Source of the DNA: Symbiobacteriaceae bacterium
GTDB taxonomy: Bacteria > Bacillota > JAAYKD01 > WRDA01
Assembly (NCBI GenBank): GCA_009779515.1
Contig: WREE01000082.1
Coordinates: 1 to 9,048 of the forward strand
Length of the DNA stretch: 9,048 nucleotides
Reading direction: 5' to 3'
The notes beneath the pieces are model-generated. The model was not told where the DNA came from. It worked only from the letters and a program-made list of their open reading frames with translations, and did no database searches. Position numbers and translations under genes: made by a program. How positions within the stretch are numbered: position 1 is the stretch's first letter; every line of letters starts with the position of its first letter. Shown one piece after another: positions 1-5,576 of this stretch.

Positions 1-952
1 CGCCGACTAAAAGGACAACATCGACAGCTTCCGGGGCAACGGCAGCCTCTCCCAGGAGTTTGTGGACAAAGCTAATAGTGCGAGCAACTAAATCGTGGGT
101 GAGCTCCTCAAAGCCTTGGCGTGTTACTTCCAAGCGGGTCGAATCCCCGGCATGGTTAATCGTAAAGCTACGAGATTGCAGCCCGGTAAGGGAGCGCTTG
201 GTCTCTTCCACTACAGCCCGCAGCTTTTGGCGCAGTTCAGCCGAAAAACTATTGGTGTCTATACCGTTTTCATCAGCATATAGTTTACAGATCTGGTTGT
301 AAAGACGGTTGTCCCAGTCGATACCCCCCAGTTGATCATCACCACCAGTTCCCAAGACCACTATGGAGGCTTTGCCGTTTTCGTCTACAGCAAAATCGAA
401 TAGGGTAACATCGAAGGTGCCACCACCTAAATCATAAACCATAATTTTGCGGTTCTCCTGGTATTCGCGACAACAATAATTTAGAGCAGCAGCCGTGGGT
501 TCATTGACAATATTTAGGACATTTAAGCCTGCGATAGTTCCAGCTTGCCGGGTGGCATCTCGTTCTTCGTTGCCAAAATACGCCGGGCAAGTGATGACTA
601 CGTCCCGCACTTCGTGTCCCTGGTCTTCAGCATACTCTTTCAGGCGCTTAAGAATTAGCGCGGAGATCGAGATGGCATCGTAAGGCTGTCCGCCAAAGAT
701 ACGTGTTTGGGCATGCTCTTTACCAATTTCCCGCTTGATATATTGTACTACATCTTGGGGAGAAATTTCTGCCTGGTTCTTGGCTTCCTTACCAACTACC
801 GGATCGCCCACCTCGGGAAAATAAACCACTGAAGCCAAAAGGTCTTCAGAATCGAAGAAGTTTTGAATCATCTCTGGCATTCCACGGTCATCCAGTGTGG
901 AGATAGCCGAGTAGGTAGTGCCTAAATCGATACCATATACCTTTTTCGACAC
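1..952 (-). CDS. Hsp70/DnaK-family chaperone ATPase, non-canonical copy (3' end outside window)
   Basis: The N-terminal 317 residues of an Hsp70-type chaperone, an ATPase that binds exposed peptide in the cytoplasm. Seen: phosphate-1 loop GIDLGTTYS at residues 7-15, the catalytic-lysine region YIKREIG (Lys73), TCPAYFGNEERDATRQAG at 121-138, the connect region NEPTAAALNY at 150-159, phosphate-2 loop YDLGGGTFD at 173-181, and VVLLVGG running off the edge, which is the start of the adenosine-binding loop. These cover most of the nucleotide-binding domain; the peptide-binding domain lies outside. The start is GTG at 952 with GGGAGG (960-965) 7 nt upstream. An ATG overlaps it by one base but is out of frame. 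It follows the grpE-like gene by 34 nt, so the two are probably co-transcribed. The TTYS loop and NYCC after the connect motif differ from typical bacterial DnaK (TTNS), so I take it to be an accessory Hsp70, not the housekeeping dnaK. Family assignment is very secure; accessory status is inference. Confidence 0.93.
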   Translation of the reverse strand, partial: MSKKVYGIDLGTTYSAISTLDDRGMPEMIQNFFDSEDLLASVVYFPEVGDPVVGKEAKNQAEISPQDVVQYIKREIGKEHAQTRIFGGQPYDAISISALILKRLKEYAEDQGHEVRDVVITCPAYFGNEERDATRQAGTIAGLNVLNIVNEPTAAALNYCCREYQENRKIMVYDLGGGTFDVTLFDFAVDENGKASIVVLGTGGDDQLGGIDWDNRLYNQICKLYADENGIDTNSFSAELRQKLRAVVEETKRSLTGLQSRSFTINHAGDSTRLEVTRQGFEELTHDLVARTISFVHKLLGEAAVAPEAVDVVLLVG

Positions 953-986
953 ATGTAAACCTCCCTTTTAGTTATTATGCCAATTA

Positions 987-1802
987 TTATTTTTCGGAGT
1001 CAGGGTTGCTGGGGGGTGCTTCATAGATATATACTTCCAACAATTCTTTCACGAGGTTGCGATTTTCGATATAAAAACCGGCACTGATACTGCGGGCAAC
1101 TGTATTATGTAAAGAAGGGTCGGTGGTGTGATGCCGTCCTACTACCTGGCAATGTCTGGGGTTGCGAACTTCACCTACGGCGCTTTCCTGCTTGCGAACA
1201 TCGTAGCTCTCCAGAATCTGTAAAAGATCCAAAAACATATTATCAAGCTGCTTAGCAATCTTCTCATCGGTTACGGTTGGGAGGAGAGCCGCATTGTTGC
1301 TGTAGAGCTTAGCAATCTCTCCTAAAATATGGTGGAAAAGAGTACCTTTGGCTCTCTCACGGTACCCTTCCAACTCTTCCTGCATGGAGAGGAGGCGACC
1401 GGCGAACTCGTTGTGATACAAGCGGTGCAGTTGTTTGGTCTCCTGGAGCAGTTGGGAAGTATCGGTAGCGACCTGTTGCATAGCGCTACCAAAAGAGGAA
1501 AGTTCACTTTGCATTTGCAGCAAATTAGGAGAGAGAGTGTTAAAATGGCGTTTGTTAGTACTTGTAGGAAAGGGTAATGGTTGCGGTTCTCTTTTGCGAC
1601 GACCACGGGTTTTGGGGGGTAAGGCTGGCACCACTACTGGAGTACTCTCTCCTTCGAGAGGCGTGGCAGCGGTTGCTGCAAGTTCCTCCTCAGTTGCGGC
1701 TAAGGTTAGAGCATCGGCTTCTTTAGCTTTGGATCTAGGCTTCAGTTCCTTCTTCGTTCGGGTGAACCATTTCACAGATTGTAGTTTATCTTCTGAATTC
1801 AT
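987..1802 (-). CDS. GrpE-like nucleotide exchange factor, divergent, with long N-terminal extension
   Basis: A 271-residue protein directly upstream of the Hsp70 gene. Residues 1-90 are low complexity: Lys/Glu-rich, then Ala/Glu/Thr/Pro-rich, with a basic patch KTRGRRKREP at 64-73. Residues about 93-150 look like a long helix or coiled coil (LLQMQSELSSFGSAMQQVA, then MQEELEGYRERAKG). Residues 185-200 form the helical linker (LDNMFLDLLQILESYDVRK). The C-terminus, G-E-V-R-N-P-R-H at 210-217 through SAGFYIENRNLVKELLEVYIY at 240-260, matches the layout of the GrpE beta domain (FDP..H, then GY...RVLRPA.V.V), although the terminal RPA is replaced. GrpE speeds ADP release from Hsp70, so the neighbouring Hsp70 is the likely partner. 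Typical GrpE is about 180-210 residues. Start ATG at 1802 with AGGAGG at 1813-1818. A divergent GrpE is the best reading; a coiled-coil protein of unknown role is the alternative. Confidence 0.72.
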   Translation of the reverse strand: MNSEDKLQSVKWFTRTKKELKPRSKAKEADALTLAATEEELAATAATPLEGESTPVVVPALPPKTRGRRKREPQPLPFPTSTNKRHFNTLSPNLLQMQSELSSFGSAMQQVATDTSQLLQETKQLHRLYHNEFAGRLLSMQEELEGYRERAKGTLFHHILGEIAKLYSNNAALLPTVTDEKIAKQLDNMFLDLLQILESYDVRKQESAVGEVRNPRHCQVVGRHHTTDPSLHNTVARSISAGFYIENRNLVKELLEVYIYEAPPSNPDSEK

Positions 1803-1879
1803 TTCGGTTGTACCTCCTGTATCAGGGAGTTTATCTTGACACTCCCATTATTACATGCTAGATTCGCTTTTCTTACCAT
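1799..1879 (-). CDS. Possible 26-residue small ORF in the leader of the grpE-like gene
   Basis: A short frame starting MVRKANLACNN and ending IQEVQPK. Its ATG at 1879 has a good GGGAGG (1885-1890) 5 nt upstream, and its TGA stop overlaps the ATG of the grpE-like gene in an ATGA arrangement. That geometry is typical of translational coupling, so it may be a leader peptide that delivers ribosomes to the downstream start. No family is recognised. The same frame is open further upstream to a GTG at 1981, but that start has no well-spaced ribosome binding site. Existence as a real gene is uncertain; the support is ribosome-binding-site quality and overlap only. Confidence 0.35.
   Translation of the reverse strand: MVRKANLACNNGSVKINSLIQEVQPK
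1825..1846 (-). repeat. Small inverted repeat upstream of the grpE-like ribosome binding site
   Basis: GGGAGT and ACTCCC form a perfect 6-bp stem around a 10-nt loop in the leader RNA. It ends 6 nt before the AGGAGG of the grpE-like gene. The ACTCCC arm could alternatively pair (CTCC with GGAG, 4 bp) with that ribosome binding site. There is no U-tract, so it is not a terminator. Function is unproven. Confidence 0.35.
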
Positions 1880-1890
1880 AATAACCTCCC

Positions 1891-1986
1891 TCATCGGTAA
1901 TCTTCGAGAATACTCCTCCGTTTTACGACAGCATTGGTCAACAGACAAGAAGGTCTTCCGATTTTGCTTCCTGGACAACACACCAT
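1891..1986 (-). CDS. Possible 31-residue Cys-containing small ORF in the same leader
   Basis: A frame starting MVCCPGSKIGRPSC and ending RSILEDYR, with three cysteines near the N-terminus. Its stop at 1891-1893 lies 11 nt before the start of the next small ORF (1879). An AGGAGG sits at 2002-2007, but 15 nt from this ATG, which is too far for an efficient site. It resembles no family I know. It may be a chance frame in an untranslated leader. Confidence 0.2.
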   Translation of the reverse strand: MVCCPGSKIGRPSCLLTNAVVKRRSILEDYR

Positions 1987-2068
1987 CTGGTTTTTAAGCT
2001 ACCTCCTGTGCTTGATACCATCGTGAATTGGACTAGGGGAACTTTTTCCAGGAAAGTGAAGGCTTTAT

Positions 2069-2097
2069 ATTGTAGCTATTTTTTTCTTGTGTTATAA
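2069..2097 (-). promoter_or_regulatory. Candidate promoter for the grpE-like/Hsp70 unit
   Basis: On the minus strand TTATAA (2092-2097) is followed after 17 bp by TACAAT (2069-2074). The -10 matches the sigma-A consensus at 5 of 6 bases, while the -35 is weak at 3 of 6. Transcription would begin near 2062, giving a leader of about 260 nt before the grpE-like start. It lies almost exactly back to back on the tgt promoter. No CIRCE element (TTAGCACTC-N9-GAGTGCTAA) is present. Confidence 0.35.
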
Positions 2098-2098
2098 T
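2070..2098 (+). promoter_or_regulatory. Sigma-A-type promoter for the tgt operon
   Basis: A perfect TATAAT at 2093-2098 carries an upstream TG one base away (TGTTATAAT, an extended -10). TTGTAG at 2070-2075 is a weak -35 (TTG only) at the ideal 17-bp spacing, and the spacer is T-rich. Start of transcription is expected near 2105, about 37 nt before the tgt start. The extended -10 probably compensates for the poor -35. Confidence 0.65.
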
Positions 2099-2141
2099 GT
2101 GGCAAATGTTGACTGGTAATATCTCTTCCAGGGGGTGGCTC

Positions 2142-3257
2142 ATGTTCACGGTAACATGTCAGGCTAGCGGTACTGCGGCGCGGCTAGGCACCATTGCTAC
2201 GCCGCGCAATTCATTTCCTACCCCCGCCTTTATGCCTGTCGGAACCCAAGCAGCGGTTAAAAGTCTTACCACCCAGGAACTGCACCTCATCGGAGCGGGT
2301 ATTATCTTGTGCAACACCTATCACCTCTACCTCCGTCCCGGTGTAGAAGTTATGGCTGCAGCCGGTGGTGTCCATAATTTTATGAAGTGGGATGGCTCCC
2401 TTCTTTCCGATAGTGGTGGTTTTCAAGTCTTTTCCCTTTCGGCTTTGAATAAAATTAGTGACGAAGGGGTGGCTTTCCGCTCTCATATCGACGGCTCCCG
2501 ACACCTCTTTACCCCCGAACGTGCCATTGAAGTCCAGGAGACACTTGGAGCCAATATCATCATGGCTTTTGATGAATGTGCTCCTTATCCTGCGGATGAA
2601 AGCCATTTGGCCAAGGCGGTGGAGCGCACTACCCGTTGGGCAGAGCGCTGTCTGGCAGCTCAAAAGCGAAAGGATCAGGATCTATTCGGTATTGTTCAGG
2701 GTGGGGTTTCCCCGGCTCTGCGGCGACGCAGCACCCAGGATTTGCTTTCCTTAGGCTTTCCCGGCTATGCTATTGGCGGTCTTTCGGTGGGAGAGCCGAA
2801 AGAGCTTATGTACAATATTTTAGAGGAAATAACCCCTCTCCTACCCCAGGATAAACCTCGTTACCTTATGGGGGTTGGCTCTCCAGATGCTCTCATCGAA
2901 GGAGTAAGGAGGGGTATCGACCTCTTCGATTGTGTCTTGCCTACCCGTATTGCCAGAAATGGCAGCGCTATGACCAGTATAGGGCGCGTCAACCTGCGCA
3001 ATGCCGAGTATGCCAAAGATTTTTCTCCTCTGGATGCTGCCTGCGGATGTCCCGTTTGCTACCAATACAGCAAAGCTTATCTGCGCCACCTCTTCATGGG
3101 TAAAGAAATGCTGGGTCCGCGCCTCATCTCCCTGCACAACCTTTATTTTATTATGAATATGATGCAGGAGATTCGTCAGGCGATCTCCCACAACCGCTTG
3201 GAAGAGTATCGCCGTGATTTTTACGAACGCTACCGCTCGCGTGGTGCCGGTTTTTAG
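2142..3257 (+). CDS. tgt: Queuine/preQ1 tRNA-guanine transglycosylase
   Basis: Exchanges guanine-34 for preQ1 in the anticodon of tRNAs for Asp, Asn, His and Tyr, a step of queuosine synthesis in the cytoplasm. At 371 residues it has normal bacterial Tgt length and the full TIM-barrel motif set: MPVGTQAAVK at 31-40, the acid/base aspartate in SDSGGFQVFS (Asp90), the substrate-pocket stretch GIVQGGV at 183-189, AIGGLSVGE at 210-218, and the nucleophile in FDCVLPTRIARNG (Asp263). The zinc site is CGCPVC (Cys301, 303, 306) with His332 in SLHNLYF. I chose ATG 2142, preceded by GGGGGTGG and giving the family N-terminus. The in-frame ATG at 2097 lies inside the promoter -10. It is the first gene of the plus-strand operon; recJ begins 12 nt after its stop. 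No queA is seen beside it. Confidence 0.97.
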   Translation: MFTVTCQASGTAARLGTIATPRNSFPTPAFMPVGTQAAVKSLTTQELHLIGAGIILCNTYHLYLRPGVEVMAAAGGVHNFMKWDGSLLSDSGGFQVFSLSALNKISDEGVAFRSHIDGSRHLFTPERAIEVQETLGANIIMAFDECAPYPADESHLAKAVERTTRWAERCLAAQKRKDQDLFGIVQGGVSPALRRRSTQDLLSLGFPGYAIGGLSVGEPKELMYNILEEITPLLPQDKPRYLMGVGSPDALIEGVRRGIDLFDCVLPTRIARNGSAMTSIGRVNLRNAEYAKDFSPLDAACGCPVCYQYSKAYLRHLFMGKEMLGPRLISLHNLYFIMNMMQEIRQAISHNRLEEYRRDFYERYRSRGAGF

Positions 3258-3269
3258 GAGGATTAGTCT

Positions 3270-5576
3270 ATGTGGTCGTTAGCCACCGTGCCCCGGGCTG
3301 CCGATATGGCTTTAGCTCTGAAGTTAGGGCAACCGGATTGGTTCACCGCCTTACTCCGCCTCAGAGGGGTGACTAACTCGGAGGAGGCAGAAACCTTCCT
3401 TAACCCTGGATGGGATGATCTGCCAGACCCTTTTACCCTTCACGATATGCCCCAAGGGGTTCAACGTCTCTTGCAAGCTAGAGAACGCCAAGAACAAATT
3501 GCTATATATGGCGATTACGATGCCGATGGGGTCACGGCTGTTGCCTTACTGGTACGAGGGTTCCATGCTTTAGGCTTTCTCCCTCCTCTCACCTATATTC
3601 CCGACCGCTTCGATGAGGGGTACGGCCTGAACATGGAAGCCTTAGAGTACCTCCTAGACGAAGGGGCCACTCTCATAGTTACGGTAGATTGTGGTATTGT
3701 TTCCTTTACCGAGGCTCTTTTTTTACAGGAACAAGGTGTCGACTTAATCATTACCGACCACCATACCCCGGAAGCCACCTTACCTGTGGCTACAGCGGTA
3801 ATCAATCCTATGCTCCCTTCTTCCTACCCCACTACTTCCTTGGCTGGTGTAGGGGTAGCCTACGAACTGATACGCAGTCTCTCTTTAACCTTGGAACGTC
3901 CCCAGATTTTACCAAATTTACTAGCTCTGGTAGCGGTGGGTACCATCGCCGATATTATCGAGTTAACTGGTCCTAATCGCTTCCTGGTGGGGGAAGGATT
4001 GAAGCAGATAGAACGCACCCCTTATCTCGGGCTAAAAGCTCTGTTGGCACCAGGGGATGTGCCCAATCTTTCCACCAATCAAGTGGCTTTCAGCATTGTT
4101 CCGAAGCTAAATGCCAGTGGCAGAATGCAACATGCCGACTTGGCCTTGGAACTCCTCCTGAGTCAGGATCCCGATGAAGCTGAAGATCTAGCCAGAGAGC
4201 TAGATAGTCTCAACAATTTGCGTAAAGAGACTGAAGCAGCAGTGTTACAGGAGGCGTTAGCCCTATATGCCGAGCTGGATGAAGCAAAACAGCATGAACC
4301 GCTACAGATGCTCTACCAACCCCATTGGCATCACGGTGTCCTAGGTATTGTCGCCACCCGCTTAGTGGAGAAGTGGCAATGCCCGGTCTTTATTGCTGCT
4401 GCCACCGAGGACGGGGTGCGAGGTTCGGGTAGGGTTCCCGAAGGCTACAATATCTACCAACTGCTCAGCGACGCCAGTGAGCACCTTACCACTTTTGGAG
4501 GGCATCGACTGGCTGCAGGTTTTTCTTGCACCGCAGAACAGCTTATCCCTCTGAAAAAAATGCTGCTCCAAGGGGTAAGGAATATAACCCCGCCACCTCT
4601 ACGCTACATAGCAGAGCTGGAACTTCCCCCGGAGGGGGATTGGCAAGATATTTATCGCCGCTTGCGCTTACTGGAGCCATATGGTAGCGGCAACCAGGAA
4701 GTCAACTGGCTTGTACGTGGTGCCGAAGTTAAAACCCAAAGGCTCATGGGGCAGGGTGAACACCTCAGTGCCACTTTAAACTATGGAAGCAGCCATATCG
4801 ACTTGGTGGCATGGCGCATGGCTGCCTCCATGGGGAGCTTTTTAGGTATGGTCGATCTTATAGCCAAACTGACGAAGAACAGCTACCGTGGTCAGGAAAC
4901 TATCCGTTTGGAGTTGGTTGCTTGGCGTCCCTCCGTTTTAGATAACTTAGAAACAATCCAGACCTTACGCCGGTTACCCTCTGATGCTACTTTTTATTAT
5001 GCCTTACCTACCAGCCAGCAAGCCTTGCTGGAGGCGGGTTGGGCAATAACTCAAGACTTTTCCCCCCTATCTGCCGATCTCTCCTTCGTCAGTACCGACG
5101 AATTTCCGGTTCTTCCCCCAACCCAAAGGGTAACCTTGGGGGAGGGGAGTGGGGTAGCTTACCTATTGGATCCCCTGTATAATTGTAGCCCTCTGGGTGC
5201 TTTGCCTCCTAAATTAATTGCTTCTCCTTTGCAAATTATTTACTGGCAGCAGACCATTCAGTGGCTCTTACCTGCTACTGCTGAACTAAGACAATACTAT
5301 CGCTGGTTACAAAACCTAGGAGGTACTCTGCTACAGGAGATAGAGTTAAGTAGTACTCCCGGTGGTCTCTCACCCTACCTTGCCTCTTATGCTTTGCACA
5401 ATGTGCTTAGCGTTTTTCAGGAAGCTGGGTTTTGCCGGTTAACTGGCGATAGGAGAGAGCCACGTTTGGAATTGACTCCCCATCCTCAACAAACCCAAAT
5501 TGACACACTCAGCAGCTATCAAGAGCTTAGGCGATGTAGAGAGGAGCTGCAACAATGGATTTTGAAGCTTTATTGA
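3270..5576 (+). CDS. recJ: Single-stranded-DNA-specific 5'-3' exonuclease RecJ
   Basis: Degrades single-stranded DNA from the 5' end in recombination and mismatch or base-excision repair, using Mn/Mg. DHH domain: motif I GDYDADGVTA (81-90), motif II VDCG (139-142), motif III TDHH (162-165), INP (178-180), VGTIADI (223-229) and LNASGRM (280-286). DHHA1 domain: WHHGVLGIVATRL (353-365), GSGR (385-388), FGGHRLAAGF (409-418). An OB-type segment follows with LEPYGSGN (468-475). Residues 560-768 form the longer C-terminal region typical of Gram-positive RecJ, so the 768-residue length is normal for this group. GSGR is followed by VPEGYN where RecJ proteins usually have a serine, a minor deviation. 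Start ATG 3270 has GGAGG directly after the tgt stop, 8 nt upstream. The last 22 nt overlap rel, suggesting coupled translation. All metal ligands visible are intact. Confidence 0.96.
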   Translation: MWSLATVPRAADMALALKLGQPDWFTALLRLRGVTNSEEAETFLNPGWDDLPDPFTLHDMPQGVQRLLQARERQEQIAIYGDYDADGVTAVALLVRGFHALGFLPPLTYIPDRFDEGYGLNMEALEYLLDEGATLIVTVDCGIVSFTEALFLQEQGVDLIITDHHTPEATLPVATAVINPMLPSSYPTTSLAGVGVAYELIRSLSLTLERPQILPNLLALVAVGTIADIIELTGPNRFLVGEGLKQIERTPYLGLKALLAPGDVPNLSTNQVAFSIVPKLNASGRMQHADLALELLLSQDPDEAEDLARELDSLNNLRKETEAAVLQEALALYAELDEAKQHEPLQMLYQPHWHHGVLGIVATRLVEKWQCPVFIAAATEDGVRGSGRVPEGYNIYQLLSDASEHLTTFGGHRLAAGFSCTAEQLIPLKKMLLQGVRNITPPPLRYIAELELPPEGDWQDIYRRLRLLEPYGSGNQEVNWLVRGAEVKTQRLMGQGEHLSATLNYGSSHIDLVAWRMAASMGSFLGMVDLIAKLTKNSYRGQETIRLELVAWRPSVLDNLETIQTLRRLPSDATFYYALPTSQQALLEAGWAITQDFSPLSADLSFVSTDEFPVLPPTQRVTLGEGSGVAYLLDPLYNCSPLGALPPKLIASPLQIIYWQQTIQWLLPATAELRQYYRWLQNLGGTLLQEIELSSTPGGLSPYLASYALHNVLSVFQEAGFCRLTGDRREPRLELTPHPQQTQIDTLSSYQELRRCREELQQWILKLY
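5128..5154 (+). other. Potential G-quadruplex motif inside recJ
   Basis: Four G-runs (GGG, GGGGG, GGGG, GGGG) separated by loops of 7, 1 and 3 nt on the coding strand, so it would also occur in the mRNA. It encodes part of the variable C-terminal region of RecJ, around residues 620-629. It fits the standard G3-N1-7 pattern. Whether it folds or matters is unknown. Confidence 0.4.

Larger units (their letters stand above)
1803..2141. other. Divergent intergenic control region
   Basis: About 340 bp between the grpE-like start (1802) and the tgt start (2142). It contains the paired promoter candidates at 2069-2098, the long minus-strand leader with two possible small ORFs, and the inverted repeat at 1825-1846. 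No tRNA, recognisable riboswitch, CIRCE operator, insertion sequence or terminator is visible. Confidence 0.6.

Noticed and set aside
60..683. Plus-strand open frames of 62-80 codons
   Set aside because: They lie opposite the Hsp70 gene, whose protein motifs are unmistakable, and have no family-like sequence or ribosome binding site.
1322..1839. Open frames on both strands over the grpE-like gene, up to 134 codons
   Set aside because: Shadows of the 271-residue frame, which alone has a good ribosome binding site, a recognisable domain layout and a logical neighbour.
1799..1981. A 60-residue minus-strand ORF starting at GTG 1981
   Set aside because: No well-spaced ribosome binding site at that GTG; the internal ATG at 1879 with GGGAGG is the better start if anything here is translated.
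2097..2141. Upstream in-frame tgt start at ATG 2097
   Set aside because: It overlaps the TATAAT of the promoter and would add 15 residues not typical of Tgt; ATG 2142 has the ribosome binding site.
1803..2141. CIRCE or other known heat-shock operator
   Set aside because: No TTAGCACTC/GAGTGCTAA pair or close variant is visible on either strand; the only inverted repeat is the short GGGAGT/ACTCCC.
2211..3191. Minus-strand frames of 116 and 150 codons opposite tgt
   Set aside because: Antisense shadows of a highly conserved gene, without recognisable protein features.
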